Shown here piece after piece: positions 9,780-21,275 of a DNA stretch of 64,000 nt (positions are counted from its first letter, which is position 1; every line of letters begins with the position of its first letter). A program made the translations under genes and the position numbers. Below the pieces are notes generated by a model that saw only the letters and a list, made by a program, of their open reading frames with translations, had not been told where the DNA came from and made no database searches. Location: the NCBI RefSeq assembly GCF_022201045.2, contig NC_068557.1:868001-932000 (forward strand), written 5' to 3'. Source of the DNA: Citrus sinensis. Its lineage: Eukaryota > Streptophyta > Magnoliopsida > Sapindales > Rutaceae.

Positions 9780-12214
9780 TTTTACTTTTCTTTTAATTTA
9801 TACAAGAGAGAGTGCATTGTGGGTGGCCACTTGCTTTTTTGTGGTCAATATAACATTGAGGCCTATTATTGGTGGAGAAGAAGACAGACACCGGACATAA
9901 CTGTCTTTACCACTTTGATGTGTTCCTCTCCAAAGAATTAGAGAATTAGAGTCTCAAGATTTAAGTGAGTTAATATGTTCTCTTTAAAGAATTAGATTTT
10001 CATTCCCATTTAATAAAAACTCTAGGTTCGCCACTTTGTTTTTTATTTAAATTAATCAACCGATAAATATTACATTATTTAGAGTAATTATTTAAAATAA
10101 ATAATTTAAAATATGTAGTATTATTAATTTTTTAAATTCTCATTTCTATTGTTAATAAGTAAACGTTCTATTAAAATTTTGAACTCTTCACTAGTGGGCC
10201 AATCCTATACAAACACACACCCAAGATTTCTCTCACAATAAATATTTTTTCTGGTAAGATTTAACCTAACTTTGGACTATTAAAAGTAGGCATCTTTGAC
10301 TTTGTGGGTGACAATGAATAAATGTAGGAACTACTTGAAATATTGTAAAGAGGACGGCTTACCATGGCCTAAGTGGCTAGTTTATGCCATTGAACTGACT
10401 TTCACCCCATCCCGTTTTGAGTCACTGAGTCCATTGATGACTTATGATATTATTGGTTATCTAATATATGTAAATGCAGTATTATGCTAAATAGGTAATT
10501 TTGATTTGCCAAGTGTTAACTACTGGTATTAGTAATTTAAAAAGAAAAAAAAATTAAATTGACCAAATCAGTGTCTCGTGACAACTTCGTAAGCCAATTT
10601 ATATGGGAAAAAAATTAATAACAAAAAACAAAATTGAAAAATCCTTTTGCAAAGCATAGTCCGTACAGTGTCATCAATGACTCACTGACTGACAATCTCT
10701 CTAATCGAAACACACGTGTTAAGTGTCAAATGGCACGTGTGCTACTCTTCATGCGTGAAAAGTTGGACGACTGGTCACTTCCAAGACCTATGCAGACGTT
10801 TCTGTTGCTAACTTTTTGAACACTTATTAGAGCTCAAATAAATTGAGTTGTCGTTGCCGTTGGATTGTCATAAAATATGTGGACTTGATTATCTAACGGT
10901 GATTGTTCAAAAATTTACTCAATAAATGTTTAATCCTCCAGATCTACCCTAGTTTACATATATATTGATTGAAGTAATGTACTTATAATTAATAAGTAAA
11001 TAAATAAGACATGAGTAACGATAAATATTTTAAATTTTATCTCAAATTATTTATCATTAATTGAGTAGTTGGTATTTTTTTTAAGATTTAAATGAATTAA
11101 TTATACTATCTCATCAATTTATTGATGAATACTACATCATTTGAAATATATTTTTGTGCTAAAAAAATTAAGATGTGTACAAAAGAGAAATTTTAGAATA
11201 TATATTTTATAACATCATTTGTTTATTAAATGACTGACATGATATCTTTAATGTATTTTAAAATTTCTCATATATTAGACATTAAGAATATATCTAAACC
11301 AATCCCAATTAATTTGTACACTTAACCTTGTTTTGCCGGGAGGCTTTGATAAACTATTTTTTAAATATATTTGACTGGCTACTTAAATATGGGAGTAAAT
11401 ATTTCGCCATTAGTTTGTATGTTCTTAGTAGACCTCTGGATTATATTATTCTCATATTGTGGTATCTGTAAATTGTATAATTAAAAAAGATAAAATTTAT
11501 AATAGATTCTTTTCCTTCTCCTTCTTCTTCCTTTTTTTTTTTTTTGGGGGGGGGGGGGGGGGGGTGTGGGGGTGGTGAGGGGGTCTTTCAATTGTTATTA
11601 CTTTTTGAATGGATTTAAATTCTATGAGTATAAAGTTGAAAGATAAAGGAAAAATAGTCACTTTTTACAGTAATTAAAGTGAACTTCATTTTCGTATCTT
11701 GAGGCTTGACAGGGATTATAATTATAACTAAGCATTAACTTAATCAAAATTTGGGTGATTACAGATTTAGTAGACTCTTAAAAAACATAATACAATTACA
11801 TCTGTGGTCCTTTATATCATTTTCTGTGCATAATTTTTGTGTACTCTCTCCATTATTGAGTTTTATCAACATCTCCACCACTCAAAACAAAAGTACTTTC
11901 ATATTTTTCACATTATATTTCCTCTGATGCCAACTTTAGAACCAATAACTGAAGTGAAAATACTAAATTTGGACCAAATAAACTGATAATTGGACTAAAA
12001 ATATCTTAATAATAACTTAAGAATATGAAATCCACCTAGTGATGCACTGCGGATTAAAGCATTAAAAGATTTGCAATAAAGGAAACTTGAACCTTTTTAT
12101 TAAGAAGCTAGTCTGCATTATACACTGATGAGTGATGAGTTAAGGATACATTAGATGTGAATAGATAGAGAGGTACTTAAGCTATGAAATAATGCCATCA
12201 ATGGAGCACCTAAG
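9780..12214. other. intergenic spacer with poly-T/poly-G tract
   Basis: No gene is recognised in 2.4 kb. The short ORFs at about 10296 and 10634 have no family resemblance. A striking tract of about 15 T followed by about 19 G lies at 11531-11564, followed by a G-rich tail to about 11583. Confidence 0.5.
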
Positions 12215-12562
12215 CTATGAAATAAGGCCAAGAATGGAGGGTTGGTAAGTGATGAGAAGGAAAAGCAGCAGCAGTACAAATGCTACACCCCAGGGCGAGC
12301 CACCAGCTCGGTGGATGGCACTAGGCTCAGACCCGGGAATAGGGAGGCTAACCTGGCTACCTGCAGAAAGCCAATGAACAATGATGATCAAAATCAAAGG
12401 AGACACCACTAGTAGTCTTTGCAGCAGCTCAGATGCTGTGGCCATTACTGCATCATAGACTAAGTAACCCAGGAATCCGCAAGCGAGTATCATTGCTGCC
12501 TTGAGAAACCATTGCTCTGTTAGGCCGGCACTCAGAGGCCTTGATCTTGCAGATGAAGCCAT
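12215..12562 (-). CDS. small plant membrane protein, paralogue of 8856-9227
   Basis: A protein of 115 residues starting MASSARS. The ATG at 12562 is preferred; the open frame extends four codons upstream only to a TTG. It has a hydrophobic span at about 24-44, then SPLILIIIVHWLSAG, then AIHRAGGSPWGVA, then a last hydrophobic stretch and a short polar tail. The SPLIL..IVH and HRAGGSPWGVA blocks match the gene at 8856, while the N-terminal half is unrelated in detail. The conserved part is therefore the C-terminal half. Function is unknown; membrane location is inferred from the spans. Confidence 0.85.
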   Translation of the reverse strand: MASSARSRPLSAGLTEQWFLKAAMILACGFLGYLVYDAVMATASELLQRLLVVSPLILIIIVHWLSAGSQVSLPIPGSEPSAIHRAGGSPWGVAFVLLLLFLLITYQPSILGLIS

Positions 12563-12875
12563 AAGTTGAAGCAAGTGGTTTGGAGCTAGATGGGACAGGA
12601 CTCGAGGGTTTTAAAGATAACATGGTACAATTTTTCTTCTTTTCTTTTTTCTTTTTTTTTTTGTGTGGTTGCTTTTGTGGACTTGTGTGACCAAGTAATG
12701 ATACAAGATACAGAATTATTGAGCCTCTGTCAGTAGCTTTGTCCTATATGTTAACATTTTTTAACAGAGGCAATAATTCACAAAGTAACAATTTGAAATC
12801 CAATATATCTCTTCTCATTTAGAAGAATCCAACCTGTTGCAAACAAAATTGACCCTCTAGCTGAGAAATTTGCAC
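12563..12875. other. spacer between small membrane-protein gene and PPR gene
   Basis: Contains the presumed promoter of the 12562 gene (minus strand) and the 3' flank of the PPR gene. No clear TATA box or other feature is seen. Confidence 0.35.
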
Positions 12876-14505
12876 TTATGCTGCTGTCTCCTTTGACATT
12901 TCTTCCGCTGAACCATCATTCACCTTAACCCAACTGCATCCAGGCACTTTGTTCAATCCCTTCTGATTTATGGCAACCATCAGCTCAGCTGCAGTATCCC
13001 AATTACCGGATAGAGAAGATACACTAGCAGCAAGTACATAGTTGGCTCCTAGTTCAGGCTCTAGTTTAAGTAAAAGCTTTCCAAGGTTATCATCTAAATA
13101 GAGGACCTGCCCGTGGTTTCTACAAGCCCCTAGGAAACTCCTTAATATAACTGCATTAGGCTCCGTTGGCATGTTCCTGATAATATGATAAGCTTCTTCA
13201 ATCAATCCAGCTCTTCCAAGCATATCAACCATGCATCCATAATGCTCCATTGTTGGTTTGATATTATATACTCTCGCCATTTCATCAAAATAATTCTTAC
13301 CCTCATCAACAAGACCCAAATGGCTACAAGCTGATAAGATTGCAGAAAATGAAATGCTGTCTGGTTTTAGCCCTGTTTGTATCATCTTGGCAAACAAGGA
13401 AATAGCATAATTTCCTCGGCCGTTATCTGCAAGCCCAGAAATCATGATTGTCCAAGACTGCAAATTCTTCTCACGCATTAAATTGAAAACTTTGAAAGCT
13501 TTCTCAACATGCCCACACTTGGAATACATCTCAACCAGGGCGGTTCCTAGAGCAACATCCAGCTCCAAACCATTAACGACAGCGTATGAATGAATGGATT
13601 CTCCTGCCCTGACATTGATCAGACTGGTACAAGCAGAAACCAAGCTTACCAAGGTGACAGAGTTTGGACTTTCATTTGCTAACTTCATTCGATGGAACAC
13701 CTTCAATGCGTCCGATGGACTATCACTGTATGCAAAAAAAGTGATATCAGGATATACGGTAATAAAGGAAACGAAAGCAAAATAGCAGATTCACATGAAA
13801 ACAAGCACCGCAACTAGACAAACTCATTAACTAATGAACTTCACGCAGCAATTATTTGGCTTTTATTCACATTAACGGTTTTTTATTTTATTTTATTTTT
13901 TTAAATCCACGACAAGTAACAATAACACATTCAAACAATTAAAATCAAATCATTGAAGAAACATACCAAGCAACAAAACCCGCAATCATAGAACTCCAAG
14001 AAACCACATCTCTCACAGGCATTTCCTCGAACACTGCTTTCGCAACATCAATTTCCTTACAGGCAGCATACATCCTCAAAAGGGTATTCCCAATATATTT
14101 ATCCGAATCCAAACCCACTTTAAAAATCAACGAATGCACTGACCCACCAATTCCAATCAACAGACACCGACCACAAGCTTTTACAACAAAAGGGTACGTA
14201 AAATTATCAGGTCTAAGCCCTGTTTTTAGCATTTCATCGAACAGTTTGATTGATTCAATCGAACAAGAGGTTTTTGCGTACGCCCTTATAAGGGTATTGT
14301 AAGCAAAAAGTGGTGGCGTGACGGGCAAGTTATTGAATAAGGATCTCGTAAAGTGGAGTGAGATTGAAAGTGAAGTGAGAATGAAGCGTGAGATTATGCA
14401 TGTGTTGTGATCGAGTGATGTTTTGAGGAATAGAGTGTGGAGTTGATGAAGGTGGTGGACGGTTTTTGACAGTTGGATCAGGGTTTCAATATGGCGGGAA
14501 ATCAT
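12876..14505 (-). CDS. PPR protein, PLS/E-type, two exons
   Basis: Two exons on the minus strand: 14505-13967 and 13725-12876, with a 241-bp GT..AG intron (13966-13726; donor GTATGT, acceptor CATACAG). Exons of 539 and 850 bp join in frame to give 462 residues. Pentatricopeptide repeats run through the protein: AYNTLIRAYAKT, FTYPFVVKACG, YIGNTLLRMYA, DVVSWSSMIAGF, GTALVEMYSKCG, SWTIMISGLADN, SFSAILSACSHLG and MVDMLGRAGLIEEA. It ends with an E-type tail containing GCSWVKV and no DYW domain. Such proteins bind RNA sequence-specifically in mitochondria or plastids, for editing or processing. A broken copy lies at 51475-53443 and a third 5' fragment at 22431-22617. The downstream (minus) end looks natural. 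The target RNA is unknown. Confidence 0.9.
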
Positions 14506-14569
14506 GACCCTAAACTAAAGCTATTCTGTTTCGACAACTAACTGTTCGAAAAATCACTCAGCTAAATTG

Positions 14570-16640
14570 AAAGGTGAACTTGAGACCAGCGTTGGGTTTA
14601 TAAATATATAATGAATCTTTCATCTCCATAACACTGTCTTAAAATTTTCAGAAGTCTTGGATATATTATCATAATTGAATGATTCTATACTCCTCAAATG
14701 GTATGTTACATTGAAAATTATTTGTTCCAAATCACCATCGAAGTTCTTTTCATTTTGAATTACAATTATAACAATATTGATATTTATTAATCAGAAAACT
14801 ACTGGCATCGGTTTTATTATGACGCGGCGAAACGTACTACACCTTCATAGAAAAGGAATCTACTTCTTTTCCATTATGGTGCGGCCAAATGAACTACTCC
14901 CACTGGGATTCGAACTCGTTCGCTCGATAAGGAGGGCGTGAGTACGGATGATGTTTTCCACGCTAAAAGTTGTAGTACGACACTAACGTGTGGAGATGCA
15001 TGAATAAGCATAAAAGTTGAGAAATAAAAGAAAAAAAAAACTATTATTTTTTAAATATTAGAAACTTTTTATGACAGTGGTAACAACATGACACTTGCAA
15101 CAAAACCATTTTCTTGGCAATTGAAGTAATGTCATTTTTTTTTTAAATTCAAAATTTCAACTGAAATGTGGTTTGTCATAGAGCTCTTTTGGGATTGTTT
15201 TTTAGGCTCAAAATTTTGATTTCGAAAAGATAAAAATTAGTTTTGATATTTTTTTAAAATTACTTTTGGTAAAATCACCCCATTATATGGTAAATTAGAA
15301 AAGTAAAAAAGAAATAACTTTACACAACTAATTTCATATATATCTTCACATATACTATAAATATCCAAATTATCCTTATTCAATTAAGAAATTATAACAC
15401 CCTATGCGAATCCCACATCGGTAAAGCACGGGAGAGACACTTAAAATTACAAAATATTTAACTTTTACAGCTGATTAATTTTAAAGCACAATTATTAATA
15501 ATTATTTTAAAAGTTATAACATTGTCAAATTGACCCATAGTCGGTCCAACCCTAAATTTGAGACGTAAAAATGTGAGGTACATATGGCGTAAAAAATCCA
15601 TCACAATCGTGGTTGCAATTTCTACCACGGTCACAAAGTGCAACAAAACCTAAATTGTCATCTAAAGGATCAAAGTATTTTGAAGTCGTTGTTTAATCTC
15701 TCACATTTATCTATTGTAAGTTACCACCATCAATATATGCGCATATTTTTTGAGCTGAACTGACTAATTTTCTCCGTCAATTTCAATGAGTATTCAGAAC
15801 ATCAATCGAGAGAACCCAAATCATTGAAGAGGTAGAAGATACGAAGGGCTTTCTTGGTATAGCAATACAGTTTAACCAGTGAAAATAGACAAATTTAAAG
15901 TAGGAATTCGCTTTATTTTTTTAATTAAATTGGGTCACCTAACCTCGACATAAATTTTGGACTGATTTGTGGCCTATTGAATTGTTTGAGCACGATCGCC
16001 TAGTTGCTAATTTTTTGCTTGATTGAAAAATTAAAATGAAAACAACTTATTCAATTTTATAGAGAAAGCAACTCGGTTTTGTTGTATTAAAAAAAGACTC
16101 TTGACCTCTTATCAATTTGTCTGAAGAGTGCACGATTGGTTGGGAATTGTTTTATTATATTCCTCGATCGAGGATCATGCGAGCAAAGCGCACGTTTAAA
16201 CAATCCAACGGGCATTCTCAAAAAACCAAAAATAAAAAATAAAAAATCAGCCCACAAATTATTTCTTATTACGAGAGCTTGGTCTGTTAATAAAGAGCAA
16301 TCATCCATGCATCACCTCTCTTCTTGTGTTTTTTTTTTTAAATACACATTTTTTTTAAAGCTGAATTCTACTTGAAAATATATTTTTATGCACTCGTCCA
16401 TCGCTGTTTTAACGGGGTTGATCAAATGATTTTTTTTACCCACAAACATAAAATTATTATTTTTCCCTAAATCAATGTCAAAAAATAAATAAGAAAGAAA
16501 AAAAACTACAAAAGACACTAGTAAATATAAATTGAATGTAATAAAGTGTGATCAGATATAATCAAATTCAACATCAATCAATATGCAGCCAGTAATTATT
16601 GTAAAACATAAAACATAAAACTACTTCAATTAAATAATGA
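14570..16640. repeat. spacer block S, copy 1 of a segmental duplication
   Basis: Begins in the PPR 5' flank (GTTGGGTTTATAAATATATA) and ends before the SKP1-like fragment. The same ordered landmarks recur at 19110-20935, 53490-53885 (partial) and 57695-61320, and in reverse orientation at 49740-50235. Landmarks include GACGCGGC, TTTAAATATTAGAAAC, ACAAAACCATTTTCTTGGCAA, CTACCACGGTCA, GATCGAGGATCAT and CACGTTTAAACAATCCAA. No gene is recognised inside. Confidence 0.85.
15395..15445. other. short TRIM/Cassandra-like scrap
   Basis: The string TAACACCCTATGCGAATCCC followed by ACATCGG resembles the conserved start of plant miniature LTR retroelements. Only about 50 bp are present, and there is no second LTR or primer site, so this is a weak call. 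Confidence 0.25.
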
Positions 16641-16668
16641 TGGGGATTAAAATTTAAAAAGCTTATGC

Positions 16669-16945
16669 TTAATCGTCACCATCTGGGTCAACACCCTCAA
16701 AAGTCCACTCACACTCCTTCCTGGCTGCTTCCTCCTCCTCGGGCGTAAAATCATTTTCAATCCCAAATAACTTTACTTCCTGACATACTCGACACTCTTG
16801 TTCTTAATCTTGTTGGCCAGAGCCTCGGTCAAATAATCCAACATCTTTTTGATATTCAAATAATTCGCCACCACTATCATCTCCTTCGACTCATCATTGC
16901 TCTTGCTCTTCCCAAACTCCTAGTTGAGCGTCTTCAACTTCTGTT
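16669..16945 (-). pseudogene. SKP1-like (SCF adaptor) fragment, copy 1
   Basis: Read on the minus strand, this encodes the C-terminal half of a SKP1/ASK protein, the adaptor that links cullin to F-box proteins in SCF ubiquitin ligases. The block ESKEMIVVANYLNIKKMLDY lies near 16855-16900, and [19 protein letters not shown] lies near 16690-16750, before a stop at 16669-16671. The two blocks are in different frames, and a TAG interrupts the upstream part near 16920. The N-terminal BTB/POZ half is missing. It is therefore a dead fragment. It sits just upstream of the DUF247 gene and in the opposite orientation. The same fragment recurs at 62180-63865, split by a long insertion. Confidence 0.8.
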
Positions 16946-17035
16946 CCGGTTATTGTTCTTAATGCTACCTGCTTTCTTTCTGTTTTACTGATTTCATTTA
17001 TTTTGTTGCCACCGCAGCGAGCAATTAATGAGAAG

Positions 17036-18331
17036 ATGGACGCCAGAAAGCATGAGCATGAGGTTTATGATGTTTCGATTGATATGGAGAAGTTGGCAGA
17101 TTCTTTGAGCGGGGAACTGGAGTCATTGCATCCCTTAGCCAGAGAGTGTTCCATCTACAGAGTTCCTGAGGCCACGCGGTGTTTCCATCCAAGTCATTTT
17201 GCTCCGCGAATGGTTTCAATTGGCCCTTTTCATCATGGTAAGGAAGAGCTAAAAGCCATGGAAGAGCATAAGAAAAGATACCTTAAGTGCTTTCTTCAAC
17301 GAACTAAGGTACGCGTAGCAAGTTTCCTTGTATTTATAAAGGCAAGGGAAGCAGAATTGCGCAACTGTTATGCTGAAGCAATTCATCTTGAGAGTGATGA
17401 GTTCATAAAAATGGTTTTAGTGGATGCTGTGTTTCTCATTGAGTTCTTTCTGAAGTATTATCAACGTAATCTCAGAACGAATGAGGATCCCATATTCGGA
17501 AAATCATTTTTGTATGATGATGTGAAGCTGGAGATTTTGCTGCTAGAAAATCAGCTTCCATTGTTCATTCCCAACGACTTGTTTAATCTAGCCAAAACAG
17601 CAACGTTTGAAACAAACTTGTATGAGGAAATTTCCTTCATGACAATTACCTGCTTTTGGTTCAGGAATTGTATTGTTGGATATCTTCCAATACAGGAGAA
17701 TTTGCTAGAACTCAACTTTTCGAAAGCTAAGCATTTTGTTGATCTGCTTATACTCTGTCTTCAGCCATCCCAGTCGCGTGCAGATATTGCGTTGAAAGAT
17801 CCAAACATTCCCAGTGTAAAGGAACTTCACCAAGCTGGAGTCAAGTTTAAACCAGGGTCAAGCAAAAATCTACTCGACATCAAATTTAATGAGGGAATTC
17901 TAGAAATTCCATTTTTAACGGTGTATGGCTCCACAGAGCGTTTGTACAGAAATGTTCTGGCTTTCGAGAGGATGCATTGCTACACTAGATATTTGAATGA
18001 CTATATTATAATGATGAATTATCTTGTCAGCACTTCAAAAGACGCGGAATTACTGCTTCAGAACGAAATTATTGGGCTAGGGAATACTGAAGCAGTTCCA
18101 ACTTTATTTCATAACCTTGATAAAGGATGTGCGATAAATTATTATGATTTCCAATATTCTGGTATTATTAGTGATCTACAGGCCTATTGCAAATTACCAT
18201 GGCACAAGTGGAAGGCAACCTTGAAGCAAAATTATTTCAACACTCCATGGGCGTCTATCTCTGTAATTGCAGCTGTTATTCTTCTTCTACTCACATCCAT
18301 ACAAACAGTTTGTTCCCTCATCGCATTGTAG
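17036..18331 (+). CDS. DUF247 (UPF0481) protein, copy A, intact
   Basis: An uninterrupted protein of 431 residues, normal for the family (PF03140). The ATG at 17036 is chosen because the frame upstream has only a TTG and an apparent 3' splice site (CACCGCAG at about 17009-17016) lies just before it, implying a 5' UTR intron as in the sister genes. Landmarks are CSIYRVPE (about 38-45), MVSIGPFHHGKEELKAMEEH (about 59-78), LENQLPLFIPNDLF in the middle, GVKFKPGSSKNLLDIKFNEG, and a C-terminal membrane span WASISVIAAVILLLL (about 405-419). The expected topology is a soluble body with a C-terminal anchor. The biochemical role of DUF247 proteins is unknown; grass S and Z locus relatives act in self-incompatibility, which should not be transferred to this gene. 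It is the best reference for the broken type-1 copies B and C. Confidence 0.9.
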   Translation: MDARKHEHEVYDVSIDMEKLADSLSGELESLHPLARECSIYRVPEATRCFHPSHFAPRMVSIGPFHHGKEELKAMEEHKKRYLKCFLQRTKVRVASFLVFIKAREAELRNCYAEAIHLESDEFIKMVLVDAVFLIEFFLKYYQRNLRTNEDPIFGKSFLYDDVKLEILLLENQLPLFIPNDLFNLAKTATFETNLYEEISFMTITCFWFRNCIVGYLPIQENLLELNFSKAKHFVDLLILCLQPSQSRADIALKDPNIPSVKELHQAGVKFKPGSSKNLLDIKFNEGILEIPFLTVYGSTERLYRNVLAFERMHCYTRYLNDYIIMMNYLVSTSKDAELLLQNEIIGLGNTEAVPTLFHNLDKGCAINYYDFQYSGIISDLQAYCKLPWHKWKATLKQNYFNTPWASISVIAAVILLLLTSIQTVCSLIAL

Positions 18332-18755
18332 ATTCACTTTTACAGTTTATTATATATTATTTTCTTAGAAGGATTTCACTTGTATTACCAGTGAGTGTTT
18401 CTGTTTAGCTCAACCACAGTATGTAAATAAAAGAAATAAGAGCAGCTGATTTCTGTACTTACTTTTGCTGTTTTCACAATAAGTCAAGCACATAATGATA
18501 AAAATTTGATGATTCAATTAATATTAGAAGAAGACTCAAGTCCTCCACTCGTCCAATCGTCCACTTGTTAACAAAAAATATCTAGAATTATATATATCCA
18601 AGAAGGGAGGGTAGTTAGGATATGTGGTTAACAAATAGTTATATGGTGGTACATGGAAAATGTGGATAAGAAATATGGAAGCACTATACATGCTGCATAA
18701 AACGACAGCTGAGGAAAGGATGCTGCATATAATTTATATAATTATATTTAATAAT
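18332..18755. repeat. DUF247 downstream module, copy 1
   Basis: 3' UTR and flank of copy A, nearly identical to the flanks of copies C (25687-26090) and I (49373-49640). Shared landmarks are TTATATATTATTTTCTTAG, CTCAACCACAGTATG and GATGATTCAATTAATATT. It shows that the duplications that made A, C and I included 3' flanking DNA. Confidence 0.8.
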
Positions 18756-19109
18756 TGTTTTTGGACCTACAATAACAGGGCAGGGTCTCTGTTTTCCATG
18801 AAGCAGCTTCCCCATGGATGAAAGTATCGACATCAATACTCAAAACATGTTTATGCTTTTACCTTTTTTCATGGAGAAGCCGAAACAAACATGCGTTAGG
18901 TTTTAAATTAATTAACTTAGATGAGGTTCAAGAATATTACACGGTTTTTCCCTCAGGAATTTATCGTAGTAATTCGTTTTAGGCTACACTAAATTTTTTA
19001 TCGTAATAGATTCGTCGAAAGACTTAACTTTAACATTATGCTTGAGCTTTTGAGCTAAGTTATTTCTCTAACAAGATATCAAAGTTGAATTTATGGGCTT
19101 AGTTTTAAA
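18756..19109. repeat. DUF247 upstream module, partial copy
   Basis: Landmarks TTTTTGGACCTACAATAACA and CAGCTTCCCCATGGATGAA match the modules at 26930, 46640 and 54150, but here no DUF247 follows directly; the sequence runs into spacer block S. No gene is seen. Confidence 0.7.
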
Positions 19110-20935
19110 TTCGCAATATTTATTTTTTAAATATTAGAAACTTTTTATGTCAGTTGTAACAATATGGCACTTACAACAAAACCATTTTCTTGGCAATCGA
19201 AGTAATATCAAATTCTTTTTCAAATTCAAATTTTCAACTAAAATGTGGTTTGGCATAGAGTGCTCTTGAGGCTCAAAATTAATTTTTGAAAAGATAAAAG
19301 TTAATTTTAATATTTGGTTAATTTTTTTCAAAATTACTTTTAATAAAATCACCCCATCGTACGTTAGATTTTAAAAACAGAGAAGGAATAGCTATTCACA
19401 ACTAATTTTGAGAATCAGTTTTATGCTTAGACCCTATTTAGTATAACTTTTTAAATACAATTTATTGAAGTAGAAGAGCTTTTACCAAAATAATTTTATT
19501 TGTTTGGTTGTCAATGAGAGCTTTTATTAAAAATTATAAAATTTCTTTAATAGACAAGAAAATGAATGAAAAAATATTGTCAATTAAATAAATGATATTT
19601 TAGATATTTTAACATTTTTAAAAAACTTTTTAACCTTTACTTCCCAAAGTCCAAAATTTAAGCTTTGCTAATAGAGGCAAAATAACTTATTTAATCGTCA
19701 AAAGCTCTTTTTTTTTTTTAAATCAAACAAAAACAAAAATTTTAAAAAGAACTTATATGAGATTAGATAAGCACTTATGACTATTGAATAAACAAATATC
19801 AAACAAACATCTAATACAATTTCATATACATTTTTACATATATTATAAATATCCAAAATTATTCATATTCAATTGGGAAACAAAATCATTAAATTTAAAG
19901 AGATTATCATCATTACCAATTATATTAAGATAACAAAATGAGAATTAAACTTAATAAAATAAAAATATTTATTTCAGTTATCAATTATTATATATACACT
20001 AAAAAATATTATATATACTTGTTTATAAATATGCAAATAAATTTTATTTAATATTATGTCTATTTTTTTCATTTGTATTATAATAGGATTCTTACTAAAT
20101 ACATATGACTGATTTTATAACTCACAATACTTTTAAAAATATTTTTTTAGTAAATGTTTAACTTTTGTAGCTGATTAATTTTACAACACAATTAATATTA
20201 ATTATTTTAAAAGTTATAACATTACCTAATTGGCCCATAGTCGGCCTAACCCTGAATTTGAGACATATAAATGTGAGGTACTTATGGCATAAAAGATATA
20301 TCACAATATTAGTGACAATTTCTACCACGGTCAAAAAGTGCAACAAAACCTAGATTGTCATCTAAAGGATCAAAGCATTTTCAAGTAGTTGTGTAAACTG
20401 TCACACTTATCTACTATATATGTCACCACCATCAATACATGCACATATTTTTTGAGCTGAACTGACAAATTTTCCCACTCAATTTCAATGAGTATTTAGA
20501 ACACCAATGGAGAGACCCCAAATCATTGAAGAGATGGAAGATACGAAAGGCTTTCTTGGTATAGCCAGACAGTTACACCAGTGGAATAGACTAATTTAAT
20601 ATAGGAAACAGGATTCATTTTCTTACACACTCTTCATTAAAATATGATCAAGTACAGAAACAGGCTCATGAGCCGGGGCCCGGTTTTAATAAATCGTGTC
20701 ACTGTCACCCAGCCTCAACAGAAACTTTGGAGTGTTTGTGGCCTATTGGATTATTTGAACGCGATTGCTAATTTTTTGCTTTATTGAAAAAAATAAGATG
20801 AAAACAAATTATTCAATTTTAAAAGAAAGCAACTCGGTTTTGTTATCCGACGAGTGCACGATTGGTTGGAATTGTTCTATTACTAAACTGAACAAGTTTA
20901 AACAGTCCAATAGACCTTCTCAAGTTCTCAAAAAA
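19110..20935. repeat. spacer block S, copy 2
   Basis: Collinear with 57695-61320 and, with a deletion in the latter, with 14570-16640. It ends abruptly at CTCAAAAAACAAA where the LTR-like sequence at 20940 begins. No gene is recognised. Confidence 0.8.
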
Positions 20936-20939
20936 CAAA

Positions 20940-21194
20940 TGTTAGTTATGCTGATGTGGATAGTTAGTTACAAACAGATTCAGTAGCTGTTAGCTGTATG
21001 AATCTTCTAGATAGATTCCATAACAAACTCGCGTGCGTATGTATTATTAGCATGTATAAATATCATTAGTTAGTTGTTATTTTGTTAGCTTCCAAAAACT
21101 CAATAATACAAAAAGTTTACTTTCTTCTTCATTTTACATCACTTTCTTTCTCACTTTCTCTACAACCAAACAGAGTTTTTCTCATTATCAAACA
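20940..21194 (+). mobile_element. possible solo LTR, about 255 bp
   Basis: The segment begins TGTTAGTTATGC and ends ATCAAACA. It has a TATA-like TATAAATATC near 21056 and a poly-A-signal-like AATAATA near 21102. In the duplicate block at 16213-16950 this segment is absent, and SKP1-like sequence lies in its place. No matching 5-bp duplication was found, so a deletion may have accompanied it. Confidence 0.4.
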
Positions 21195-21275
21195 GTTCTT
21201 AATGCTACTTGTTTTCTTTCTATTTTACTGATTTCATACATTTTGTTGCCACCGCAGCGAGCAATTAATAAGAAG

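Noticed and set aside
14880-14925. tRNA gene suggested by GGGATTCGAACTCG
   Set aside because: Only a B-box-like motif (on the minus strand) is present; no cloverleaf could be drawn, and the same string recurs at 58995-59010 as part of duplicated block S.
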